Below are positions 14,730 to 22,504 of a stretch of 37,906 nt of DNA, piece after piece. Location of the stretch: positions 1 to 37,906 of the forward strand of contig JAJECA010000059.1 in NCBI GenBank assembly GCA_022822265.1, read 5' to 3'. Under the pieces are notes generated by a model. The model saw only the letters and a list, made by a program, of their open reading frames with translations. It had not been told where the DNA came from and searched no databases. The first letter of the stretch is position 1. Every line of letters begins with the position of its first letter. A program made the translations under genes and the position numbers. The DNA comes from Acidimicrobiia bacterium. Its GTDB lineage: Bacteria > Actinomycetota > Acidimicrobiia > Acidimicrobiales > Bin134.

Positions 14730-14738
14730 GTTAGGCCG

Positions 14739-15404
14739 ATGCGAATCGGGATACTGGGAGGCACAGGACCGGCGGGCAGCGCGCTGGCCGTCCGGTTGGC
14801 ATCGGTGGGATTCGACACAGTGATGGGGTCGCGCTCGGCCGAGCGGGCCAGCGAGATCTGCGATCGCTTGAAGGCTGAGTGGCCCGACCACAAGCTCCCT
14901 CTGAGCGGTGCAGCCAACCCCGCCGCCGCGGCATGCGACGTGGTTGTGGTGGCCACCCCGTGGGATGCCGCCGCGTCCACCGCAGCCACGGTGGCCGACG
15001 AACTGGCCGGCAAGGTGGTCATCAGCATGGCCAACGCCCTGGCCAAGATGGGCCGAGAGTTCCAGCCACTGGTGCCGTCGCGGGGCTCGATTGCCGGTGC
15101 GGTGCAGGCGGCGGTTCCCCAAGCCCTGGTCTCGGGTGCTCTCCACCATGTGCCAGCCCATGATCTGGGCGACCTCAATAGGCCGGTGGACTGCGATGTG
15201 CTGGTGTGCTCTGACCATTCCGAGGCCATCGCCACCACCATGGAAATCATGAACAAGCTCCCCGGTGCCAGGGCCCTCGACGCCGGTGCGCTGTCGTACG
15301 CCAGCCCGATTGAGGCTTTCACCGCGGTGCTGCTGCAACTCAATGTCCGTTACAAGAGCAGGGTCGCAGTCCGCTTCACCGGGTTGGGCCTCGAAGCCGG
15401 CTGA
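14739..15404 (+). CDS. npdG: NADPH-dependent F420 reductase (F420:NADP oxidoreductase)
   Basis: Moves hydride between NADPH and coenzyme F420. The 221-residue protein starts with the Rossmann nucleotide motif MRIGILGGTGPAGSALA and the NADP-selecting stretch VMGSRSAERASEI, followed by DVVVVATPW and LAGKVVISMANAL, as in Fno/NpdG proteins. The C-terminal half (PQALVSGALHHVPAHDL, CDVLVCSDH, GALSYASPIEAFTAVL) matches the same family. The start is ATG at 14739; upstream in-frame codons fall in the fabI promoter region. It supplies reduced F420 for enzymes such as the LLM oxidoreductase at 12968. mshC follows 11 bases later on the same strand. Confidence 0.88.
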   Translation: MRIGILGGTGPAGSALAVRLASVGFDTVMGSRSAERASEICDRLKAEWPDHKLPLSGAANPAAAACDVVVVATPWDAAASTAATVADELAGKVVISMANALAKMGREFQPLVPSRGSIAGAVQAAVPQALVSGALHHVPAHDLGDLNRPVDCDVLVCSDHSEAIATTMEIMNKLPGARALDAGALSYASPIEAFTAVLLQLNVRYKSRVAVRFTGLGLEAG

Positions 15405-15415
15405 GGCCGTCGGCC

Positions 15416-16585
15416 GTGCCTGGCTCTTCTTCTCCGGCAGGACCTACGTCGGGTCCAATGCACCTCTACGACACCGCCCGCCAGGAGGTCGTGCCGTTCG
15501 AGCCGGGACCGGTGGTGGCCATGTACACCTGCGGCATAACCCCCTACGACGCCACCCACTTAGGCCACGCCGCCACCTATGTGGCCTACGACGTGCTCCA
15601 GCGGCGATTGCGCGACCGGGGGCACGAAACCCGCTGCGTGCGCAACATCACCGACGTGGATGACGACATCCTCCGCAAGGCCCGGGAGATAGGCGTCCAC
15701 TATCTGGACCTCGCCGCGGCCGAAACCGCCCGATTCGACTCCGACATGGAAGCCCTGGAAATGCTGCCCTGCTGGTCGGAACCCCGGGCCACATCGGCCA
15801 TCGCCGATATCCGCAAGATGATCGGCCTGGTGCTGGACCAGGGCCACGCCTACCAGTCGGGGGGATCGGTGTACTTCGACATCTCCACCTTCCACCGTTT
15901 CGGCCAGGTCAGCCACCTGGGTCGGGAGTCCATGCTGGCTCTGGCTGCGGAGCACGGAGGCAACCCCGACGACCCCAATAAGCGGGATCCCTTGGATTTT
16001 GTGCTGTGGCAGAAGTCCGCTCCCGACGAGCCCGCCTGGGATTCCAAGTGGGGCCCGGGGCGCCCCGGGTGGCACATCGAGTGCTCCGCGCTGGCTATGC
16101 GGGAGCTGGGCGAGACCGTGGACTTGCACGGAGGCGGATCCGACTTGGTCTACCCCCATCACGAGTGCGAAACCGCCCAGTCGGAGGTGGTCACCGGCAA
16201 GCAGTTCGTGCGCCACTGGATGCACCAGGCCATGGTGAGGATGGACGGCGAGAAGATGTCCAAATCACTGGGCAACCTGGTGTTCGTGTCCGACCTGTTG
16301 AAGGAGTACGACCCCCGTGCGGTGCGTCTGGCCATCGTGGCCCATCACTACAGGGACTCCTGGGAATGGGACGACGCGGTCATGCCCACCGCCGCCCAGC
16401 GCCTCGACGCCTGGCAAGCCGCGCCTAATGGAGCCTCTTCCGCAGCCTCGTCGGTCCTAAATCGGGTGCGGGACTGTCTAGACGACGATCTCGACACCCC
16501 CGCAGCGGTAGCGGCTATCGACGATGCCGCGTCAACCGGCGGAATCGCCTCCGCAGCCGCCCTGCTCGGCGTCCGACTCTCGTAG
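15416..16585 (+). CDS. mshC: Cysteine:1-D-myo-inosityl 2-amino-2-deoxy-alpha-D-glucopyranoside ligase (mycothiol synthesis)
   Basis: Joins cysteine to GlcN-inositol using ATP, the third step of mycothiol synthesis. It is a shortened relative of cysteinyl-tRNA synthetase (389 residues). The stretch YTCGITPYDATHLGHAATY (38-56) is characteristic of MshC rather than CysS, and the tRNA-binding C-terminal domain of CysS is absent. Zinc ligands are Cys39, Cys223 (HIECSA) and His in PHHE (248-249); the KMSKS loop is at 280-284. The start is probably GTG at 15416, whose product has an N-terminal extension as in known MshC; ATG at 15458 is an alternative. Presence of this gene predicts mycothiol as the main thiol. 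The other msh genes are not in the window. Confidence 0.92.
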   Translation: MPGSSSPAGPTSGPMHLYDTARQEVVPFEPGPVVAMYTCGITPYDATHLGHAATYVAYDVLQRRLRDRGHETRCVRNITDVDDDILRKAREIGVHYLDLAAAETARFDSDMEALEMLPCWSEPRATSAIADIRKMIGLVLDQGHAYQSGGSVYFDISTFHRFGQVSHLGRESMLALAAEHGGNPDDPNKRDPLDFVLWQKSAPDEPAWDSKWGPGRPGWHIECSALAMRELGETVDLHGGGSDLVYPHHECETAQSEVVTGKQFVRHWMHQAMVRMDGEKMSKSLGNLVFVSDLLKEYDPRAVRLAIVAHHYRDSWEWDDAVMPTAAQRLDAWQAAPNGASSAASSVLNRVRDCLDDDLDTPAAVAAIDDAASTGGIASAAALLGVRLS

Positions 16586-16629
16586 CGGGTCGTTCGCGAT
16601 AATTGGATAAGCACCGACAGGCCGAAGGG

Positions 16630-16635
16630 TTAACT
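16630..16635 (+). promoter_or_regulatory. -10-like hexamer before thrS
   Basis: TTAACT lies 9 bases before ATG 16645. TTGGAT at 16603-16608 is a possible -35, though the 21-base spacing is long. Confidence 0.3.
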
Positions 16636-16644
16636 TGAAGAGCC

Positions 16645-18639
16645 ATGGCTGAAATCAGCGTCATTCTCCCCGACGGCAGCACGCGCACCATTTCCTCTGG
16701 TGCCACCGCGGGCGACTTGGCCGCCGACATCGGCCCCGGTCTGGCCAAGGCGGCACTGATCGCCACCGTCGACGGCATCGAGGTGGACTTGAGCAGTCTG
16801 CTGGCCGACGGTCAGAAGGTTTCAATCATCACCGCCGACAGCGACATCGGCTTGGAAACGCTGCGCCACTCCACCGCACATGTGCTGGCCCAGGCCGTGC
16901 TGGAGATGTACCCAGGCGCCACCTACGCGGTGGGTCCGCCCATAGAAGACGGCTTCTACTACGACTTCGACCTTCCCGACGGGGCCACCATCAGCGATGA
17001 CGACCTTGAGGCCATCGAGAACCGGATGCGGGAGATCATCGAGGCCGACCAGCCCTTCGAGCGCCACGAGGTGTCGGCGGCCGAAGGGCTCGAGCTGTTT
17101 GCCGACCACCCCTACAAACGGGAGATCATCGAAACGGTGGCCATGGCCCCCGATGCTGATGCTGATGCCGGCGGGCAGTCGGCCGGCGAACTGGCCGACG
17201 AGGTGGCCGGCGACGGCCAGATCAGCTACTACCGCAACTCGGATTCCTTCATCGACTTGTGCCGCGGCCCCCATGTCCCATCCACCGGCCGCCTTGGGCA
17301 CTTCAAGCTGATGAGCGTGGCGGGGGCCTACTGGCGCCGCGACGCCGGTCGCCCCTCCTTGCAGCGCATTTACGGCACGGCCTGGGCGTCTCGAAAGGAT
17401 CTGGCCGCCCACCTGCACCGGCTGGCCGAGGCGGAAAAGCGGGACCACCGTCGCCTGGCCCGAGAGCTCGATTTGCTCTCGTGGCCCACCGAGTTGGGAC
17501 CGGGGCTGGCGGTATGGCACCCCAAGGGCGCGGCGGTGCGCCGCATCATCGAGGACTACAGCCGCGACCGTCACGAAGAGGGTGACTACCAGTTCGTTGT
17601 AACCCCCCACGTCGCTCGTTCCGAGCTGTGGGAGACCAGCGGGCATCTGGACTTCTATCGGGAGAGCATGTACCCGGCTCTTGAGATGGACGGCGCTTCC
17701 TACCACCTCAAACCGATGAACTGCCCCTTCCACGCGCTGATCTACAAGAGCAGCCAGCGCTCCTATCGGGACCTCCCAATTCGACTGTTCGAGTTGGGCA
17801 CGGTGTACCGGTACGAGTTGTCCGGGGCGGTCCATGGTCTGATGCGCATCCGGGGATTCACCCAGGACGACAGCCACATCTTCTGCACCCGGGAGCAGGC
17901 CCCAGCCGAGATCACCTCATTGGTGGCGTTTGTGCTGTCGGTGCTGCGAGCGTTCGGTTTCGGTTCATTCGAGGCTCGACTGGCCACCCGGCCACCGGAG
18001 AAGTCGATAGGGGATGACGCCGAGTGGGATCTGGCCACCGATGCCCTCCGCCAAGCGTTGGAGGCCGCCGAGCTGGAGTACGAGCTAGACGAGGGGGGCG
18101 GTGCCTTCTACGGGCCCAAGATTGACATCGACGTGCGCGACGCCATCGGACGGAGTTGGCAGCTGTCCACCATTCAGGTGGATTTCCAACTGCCCGAGCG
18201 GTTCGACCTCGAGTATGTGGGCTCTGACGGTGGCCGCCACCGCCCGGTGATGATCCACCGGGCCCTGATGGGATCGATCGAGCGCTTCTTCGGGGTTCTC
18301 ATCGAACACTTTGGGGGAGCGTTTCCCGCCTGGCTGGCCCCGGTCCAAGCCGCAATCTTGCCGGTGGCCGCTAACCACGGCGACTACGCCGCCGAGGTGG
18401 AGGCCCGTCTGCGCCAAGACGGGTTCAGAGCAGAGGTGTCCCACGCCCAAGAGCCGTTGGGACGGCGCATCCGAGCGGCCAAACTCCAGAAGCTGCCCTA
18501 CGTGCTGGTAGTGGGCGACGACGACGTGGCCCACGGCACCGTCGGGGTCAACGCCCGGGGCACAGACGGCGACGAGCGGGGTGTGCGATTGGAGGATTTC
18601 GCGGCCCGGCTGGCCGACGACGTGGAGGCTCACCGCTGA
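16645..18639 (+). CDS. thrS: Threonyl-tRNA synthetase
   Basis: Charges tRNA-Thr. The 664-residue protein has the complete domain set: TGS (1-63), the editing/SAD domain (about 70-240, with HSTAHVLAQAV and the YRNSDSFIDLCRGPHV segment), the class II core (about 265-540) and the anticodon-binding domain (about 550-664). Zinc ligands are seen as Cys in PMNCPFH, His in QDDSHIFC and His in MIHRAL. Class II motif 2 is RYELSG..HGLMRIRGFTQDD. A short acidic Asp-Ala run (DADADAG) sits in a loop of the editing domain. Its TGA overlaps the ATG of the HIT gene (TGATG). thrS begins the block that is syntenic with the mycobacterial PIM region. Confidence 0.97.
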   Translation: MAEISVILPDGSTRTISSGATAGDLAADIGPGLAKAALIATVDGIEVDLSSLLADGQKVSIITADSDIGLETLRHSTAHVLAQAVLEMYPGATYAVGPPIEDGFYYDFDLPDGATISDDDLEAIENRMREIIEADQPFERHEVSAAEGLELFADHPYKREIIETVAMAPDADADAGGQSAGELADEVAGDGQISYYRNSDSFIDLCRGPHVPSTGRLGHFKLMSVAGAYWRRDAGRPSLQRIYGTAWASRKDLAAHLHRLAEAEKRDHRRLARELDLLSWPTELGPGLAVWHPKGAAVRRIIEDYSRDRHEEGDYQFVVTPHVARSELWETSGHLDFYRESMYPALEMDGASYHLKPMNCPFHALIYKSSQRSYRDLPIRLFELGTVYRYELSGAVHGLMRIRGFTQDDSHIFCTREQAPAEITSLVAFVLSVLRAFGFGSFEARLATRPPEKSIGDDAEWDLATDALRQALEAAELEYELDEGGGAFYGPKIDIDVRDAIGRSWQLSTIQVDFQLPERFDLEYVGSDGGRHRPVMIHRALMGSIERFFGVLIEHFGGAFPAWLAPVQAAILPVAANHGDYAAEVEARLRQDGFRAEVSHAQEPLGRRIRAAKLQKLPYVLVVGDDDVAHGTVGVNARGTDGDERGVRLEDFAARLADDVEAHR

Positions 18640-19145
18640 TGCTGGAGCGCCTGTGGGCCCCGTGGCGCAGCCGCTATGTGTCGGAAATCCACGCCACTGT
18701 CTCCGAGGAGGGGGAGGGCACGCTCTTCGAGCGCATTCTGGCGTCTCCGGCGCCCGATGAGGAGACCGGCATTTTGTGGCGGGGCGAGACCTGCTTTGCG
18801 GTGCTCAACGCCTACCCCTACGGCAGCGGCCACCTGATGGTGGCCCCCAATCGCGCGGTGGCCGATTTGGCCGACCTCACCGATTCCCAAAGCGATGAGC
18901 TGTGGGCCGCGGTCCGGGCTGCGGTGGCCGCGATCCGAAGGGCCTACAACCCCGAAGGGGTGAACGTGGGGCTCAACCTGGGTGCGGCCGGTGGAGCCGG
19001 CATTCCCGACCACCTGCACGTTCACTGCCTGCCCCGCTGGCAGGGCGACACCAACTTCATGACTACTGTGGCCGAAGCCCGAGTGCTGCCCGAGCCCCTC
19101 ACCGAATCGTGGTCCAAGCTGAGAAATGCCTGGGCAGACCAGTAG
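18639..19145 (+). CDS. HIT-family hydrolase/phosphorylase (Rv2613c-like)
   Basis: A histidine-triad nucleotide-binding protein of 168 residues. The triad HLHVHCLPRW (His-x-His-x-His) is clear, preceded by the family segment NVGLNLGAAGGAGIPDH. The N-terminus MLERLWAPWRSRYV is characteristic of actinobacterial proteins in this genomic position, where the mycobacterial homologue is an Ap4A phosphorylase; the same activity here is inferred from similarity and synteny. The start shares one or two bases with the thrS stop (TGATG), so translation is probably coupled. An unknown membrane protein gene follows 9 bases later. Confidence 0.9.
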   Translation: MLERLWAPWRSRYVSEIHATVSEEGEGTLFERILASPAPDEETGILWRGETCFAVLNAYPYGSGHLMVAPNRAVADLADLTDSQSDELWAAVRAAVAAIRRAYNPEGVNVGLNLGAAGGAGIPDHLHVHCLPRWQGDTNFMTTVAEARVLPEPLTESWSKLRNAWADQ

Positions 19146-19154
19146 CCTCAAACC

Positions 19155-19727
19155 GTGTCTGACGCGGAAGTGAGCGATACCGAGAGCCAGTCCGTGTCCG
19201 ACTCTGAATTGAGCCTCTCCGAGAGCGAAGCGATGTCCGACGCGGAGATCACCGACGAGCTTCCCCAGGAGCTGAACGTAAGCGAGTACGTCGGCCCCTA
19301 CCTGTTTCCCAACAACAGCCGTCGTCGGATTCCGGCCATCATCTACTTGTCGGCCGGGGTGGTCTGCACGGTGTTGTGGGCGGTGGCCGGTGACAGCCCG
19401 CTGGTCAATGGAGGATTCCTAGGCGCCGCCATCGCCCTGGCAGTCTTCGCCGTTTACGGGTACATCTGCGGCAAAGAGCTGAAGATCGACGAGTCGGACG
19501 CACTGGTGATCGCCATCGGCGCAGTGGGCTTTCCCGTGGGCCATGCATCGGCCCAAATGGGGTGGCGAGGCTGGTTCAGCCGCCCCACCTGGCGCATCCT
19601 GCTCTACTCCAATGAGCCCCAGCCTGACCAGCGGGGATTGGTGTTCGTTGACGGCATTACCGGCGAGGTGGTCGACCAACTTGTGCAGCCCAATCCCGAG
19701 GACTGGGCTGACCTGGGAAACGACTGA
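19155..19727 (+). CDS. Unknown membrane protein with acidic serine-rich N-terminus
   Basis: Not recognised. The 190-residue protein starts at GTG 19155 with about 40 residues rich in Ser, Asp and Glu, with recurring SDAE and SESE units, so it is probably disordered and highly negative. Two hydrophobic helices follow (about 57-75 and 86-106: IIYLSAGVVCTVLWAVA, GGFLGAAIALAVFAVYGY). A cytoplasmic-type C-terminal domain then carries a strand-rich segment (RPTWRILLYSNEPQPDQRGLVFVDG). ATG at 19233 is an alternative start that would drop most of the acidic tail. It lies between the HIT gene and PI synthase, in an otherwise conserved order, so a role near PI/PIM synthesis or the membrane is possible but unsupported by any motif. 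Confidence 0.75.
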   Translation: MSDAEVSDTESQSVSDSELSLSESEAMSDAEITDELPQELNVSEYVGPYLFPNNSRRRIPAIIYLSAGVVCTVLWAVAGDSPLVNGGFLGAAIALAVFAVYGYICGKELKIDESDALVIAIGAVGFPVGHASAQMGWRGWFSRPTWRILLYSNEPQPDQRGLVFVDGITGEVVDQLVQPNPEDWADLGND

Positions 19728-19731
19728 GAAG

Positions 19732-19737
19732 TACAGT
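19732..19737 (+). promoter_or_regulatory. -10-like hexamer before pgsA
   Basis: TACAGT lies 9 bases before ATG 19747. It overlaps an AGAGG that could instead serve as a ribosome site, so the case for a promoter is weak. Confidence 0.3.
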
Positions 19738-19746
19738 AGAGGCCAC

Positions 19747-20340
19747 ATGTTCGACGGGAATTGGCGCTCGGCGGTCAATCGAGGGCTTGATCCCATCGGC
19801 GCCGTCCTTTGCCGGATGGGCATCAGCGCTGATGCGGTCACCGTCTTCGGTATTGCCATGGCCACAGTGGCCGCGGTGGTCATCGGCCGCGGCGAGTTGA
19901 TCCTCGGCTTGGTTTTCTTGATTCTCACCGGTCTGTCTGATGCCTTCGACGGACCCATCGCCAAGGCGTCGGGCACCAGCTCGGTTAGGGGCGCCTTCTT
20001 CGACTCGGTGAGCGATCGGGTGTGCGACGCCCTGTTGTTCGGCGGGGTGGCCTGGTACTTGGGGTCCACTGAACCCGGTCACATCTTCATGCTGCCAGCG
20101 GTCGTAATGGCAGTGTCCTTGCTGGTGTCCTATCAGCGGGCCAAAGCCGAGTCGCTGGGGCTCGACGCCAAGGGCGGCCTCATGGAGCGGGCCGAGCGCT
20201 TCTTTGTGCTCGGTGCCGGTTTGGCTTTCAGCTTCGTGCTGATTCCCATACTTTGGGCCATGCTGGTGCTCACCGCGGCCACTGCCGTGTACCGGTTCGC
20301 CAAGGTCTGGCGCCAGGCCGACTCCCTGCACACGCTATGA
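19747..20340 (+). CDS. pgsA: CDP-alcohol phosphatidyltransferase, probable phosphatidylinositol(-phosphate) synthase
   Basis: Transfers a phosphatidyl group from CDP-diacylglycerol to an inositol acceptor, the first step toward PIMs. The 197-residue membrane protein carries the family motif as DAFDGPIAK...GAFFDSVSD, with all three metal-binding Asp positions kept and the spacing right; the usual Arg of the AR pair is Lys. About five hydrophobic helices are visible. The ATG at 19747 gives the conserved N-terminus; the open frame upstream is the shadow of the preceding gene. The next two genes are a PIM acyltransferase and PimA, which supports PI(P) synthase over PG synthase. ATGA overlap with the next gene. 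Confidence 0.88.
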   Translation: MFDGNWRSAVNRGLDPIGAVLCRMGISADAVTVFGIAMATVAAVVIGRGELILGLVFLILTGLSDAFDGPIAKASGTSSVRGAFFDSVSDRVCDALLFGGVAWYLGSTEPGHIFMLPAVVMAVSLLVSYQRAKAESLGLDAKGGLMERAERFFVLGAGLAFSFVLIPILWAMLVLTAATAVYRFAKVWRQADSLHTL

Positions 20341-21377
20341 CCGACACCGCCGAGAAGGCCGCACCCCTACCATCCATAGCCCGCACCCGGCGCCTCTCGG
20401 CCGACGTGGTTCTCTATCGCAGCGGCGCCGCCCTGGCCCGCCGTCTGCCCCAACCGGTAGGGGTGGCCCTCACCCGGGCCATCAGCCGCGCGGCCTACCG
20501 GCTGCTGCCTGAGCGTCGCTTCATCACCGAGCGCCGTCTCCAGAGGGTGTGCGGCGACGAACTTCAGGGCGAGGCGCTGGCTCAGGCTGTGCGAGCGTCT
20601 TTCGAGTCGTACGCCCGGTACTGGTACGACGGTGCCCGGATCGGCGACTTGGACGACGCCGAGGTCGAGGCCGGATTCAGCCACCAGGGGTTCAACAACA
20701 TTCAAGAGGCCATTGCCTCCGGCACCGCGCCGATCTTGGCCCTCCCCCACTTGGGGGGCTGGGAGTGGGCTGGGACGTGGATGGCCCGCATCCCCGGCTA
20801 CCCGGTGATCTCGGTGGTTGAGCCGCTCAAGCCGGCTCGACTGTTCGACTGGATGGTGGAAGAGCGGCGCCGTATCGGCATCGACATCGTGGCGCTAGGC
20901 CCGGATGCGGTTTCCGTGCTCATCAAGTCGCTGCGGGCCGGGCAGGTGGTGTGCCTTCTCGCTGATCGACAAGTTGGCCGCGGGGGAGTGGAGGTGGAGT
21001 TCTTCGGGGAGCGCACCCTGCTGCCCGGCGGCCCGGCCACTCTCGCGTTGAGGACCGGCGCGGCAATCCTGCCGACCGCGGTATACCAAGACGGGCCCAA
21101 CCACCGGGGCGTCGTGCTCCCCCCGGTTCCCGCCGAGCGCCAGGGCCGCTTGCGGGCTGACGTGACCCGAGTCACCCAAGATCTGGCCTTTGCCCTGGAA
21201 CAGCTCATCCGCGCCGCTCCTGAGCAGTGGCATCTCATGCAGCCCAACTGGGCCAGCGACACCGAAGCCCTCCGCAGATTCCGCCAGCAACGCAGGGGTG
21301 TTGGCCGGTTTGGCGACGACGACCCCCACCGCAGGTCCAAATCGAAGCGATCCGGCCAAGAGAAGGTCCCCGGATGA
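20337..21377 (+). CDS. patA: Phosphatidylinositol mannoside acyltransferase (LpxL/HtrB-like)
   Basis: Acylates the mannose of PIM1/PIM2 at the inner face of the membrane (role known for the mycobacterial homologue, inferred here from similarity and position). The 346-residue protein is of the lysophospholipid acyltransferase type: the catalytic HX4E motif is HLGGWE, followed by VISVVEPLKPARLFDWMVEERRR and LLADRQVGRGGVEVEFFG. The ATG at 20337 overlaps the pgsA stop (ATGA), and its own stop overlaps pimA in the same way. The C-terminal tail (after about 310) is rich in Arg and Asp and probably disordered. Confidence 0.9.
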   Translation: MTDTAEKAAPLPSIARTRRLSADVVLYRSGAALARRLPQPVGVALTRAISRAAYRLLPERRFITERRLQRVCGDELQGEALAQAVRASFESYARYWYDGARIGDLDDAEVEAGFSHQGFNNIQEAIASGTAPILALPHLGGWEWAGTWMARIPGYPVISVVEPLKPARLFDWMVEERRRIGIDIVALGPDAVSVLIKSLRAGQVVCLLADRQVGRGGVEVEFFGERTLLPGGPATLALRTGAAILPTAVYQDGPNHRGVVLPPVPAERQGRLRADVTRVTQDLAFALEQLIRAAPEQWHLMQPNWASDTEALRRFRQQRRGVGRFGDDDPHRRSKSKRSGQEKVPG

Positions 21378-22504
21378 GGGTCGGGCTGGTTTGTCCTTAC
21401 TCCCTCACCATCCCCGGAGGTGTCCAGGGCCAGGTGATGGGGTTGGCCCGCTCGCTGCGCCGCATGGGGGTGGAAGCTCGGGTGCTGGCCCCGTGTGACG
21501 GTCCTCCGCCTGACGAGTCGGTCACGCCCCTGGGCAACAGCCTGCCCACTGCGGCCAACGGCTCCATCGCTCCTTTGGCCCCCGACCCCCCGGCCCAGCT
21601 CCGAACCATCCGTGTGCTGCGCGATGAGCGATTCGACGTTGTACACCTCCACGAGCCCCTCGCCCCCGGTCCCACCAATACTGCGGCGGTAATGAAATCT
21701 GCGCCCCTGCTGGGCACCTTCCACCGAGCCGGTCACAGCTCCGCCTACCAGTTCCTGCGGCCAATCGTGCAGGCCGTGGCCAACCGCCTGGACTATCGCT
21801 GCGCAGTTTCCGAGGATGCCCGTCAACTGGCCCAAGGGCAGCTCGGTGGCCACTACGAGCTGGTGTTCAACGGGGTGGAGCTGGATGCTCCTTCGACTGA
21901 GCCCATCGCCACATCTGATCCCACCGTCTTCTTCGTGGGGCGCCATGAACCTCGCAAGGGTCTCGACGTCCTCATTGATGCCCTCGAGTACCTGCCCGAC
22001 GAGGTGCGGCTGTGGGTGGGAGGCGATGGTCCTGAGACCGAGGGACTGAAAGCCCGCTCCGGCAACGATCCCAGGGTGGAGTGGTTGGGACGGATCTCCG
22101 ACGCGGAGAAGCAAGCCCGCCTACGGGGGGCCGATGTGTTCTGCGCCCCGTCGTTGTTTGGGGAGTCTTTCGGGGTGGTGCTGTTGGAGGCAATGGCGGC
22201 CAAGACACCGATCGTGGCCTCCGACCTGGATGCCTATGCCATTGTGGCCCGACCGGGACGAGATGCGCTGCTCTCGGAACCCGGTGACCCCGCAGCCTTG
22301 GCCGTCGCCCTGAAACGGGTGCTGTTCGACCAAGACACCGCCCACTCGCTGGTGCAATCGGGCTTGGACCGAGCCCAGCAATTCTCCATGGACACCCTGG
22401 CCGAACGCTATGCCGAGATCTATGCCGATTTGGCTGCCCGACGCCGGGTTCGTGCTCCCCAGCGACCATGGCAAGATCCCCGCCACCACGAGGAGGAAGT
22501 GTGA
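21374..22504 (+). CDS. pimA: Phosphatidyl-myo-inositol alpha-mannosyltransferase
   Basis: Adds the first mannose from GDP-mannose to phosphatidylinositol. A GT4-family, GT-B-fold enzyme of 376 residues. The N-terminal acceptor-side loop GLVCPYSLTIPGGVQGQV matches PimA; the donor side shows FVGRHEPRKGLDVLIDAL and the EX7E motif in FGESFGVVLLEAMAAKTPIVASD. The start is ATG at 21374 overlapping the acyltransferase stop (ATGA). The last codons contain a purine-rich AGGAGGAA stretch that also serves as ribosome site for the next gene. With its neighbours this makes a PI-to-PIM pathway. Confidence 0.93.
   Translation: MRVGLVCPYSLTIPGGVQGQVMGLARSLRRMGVEARVLAPCDGPPPDESVTPLGNSLPTAANGSIAPLAPDPPAQLRTIRVLRDERFDVVHLHEPLAPGPTNTAAVMKSAPLLGTFHRAGHSSAYQFLRPIVQAVANRLDYRCAVSEDARQLAQGQLGGHYELVFNGVELDAPSTEPIATSDPTVFFVGRHEPRKGLDVLIDALEYLPDEVRLWVGGDGPETEGLKARSGNDPRVEWLGRISDAEKQARLRGADVFCAPSLFGESFGVVLLEAMAAKTPIVASDLDAYAIVARPGRDALLSEPGDPAALAVALKRVLFDQDTAHSLVQSGLDRAQQFSMDTLAERYAEIYADLAARRRVRAPQRPWQDPRHHEEEV

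Noticed and set aside
17150..17175. GATGCT repeat in thrS
   Set aside because: Three short Asp-Ala units in a surface loop; too small to mean more than local slippage.
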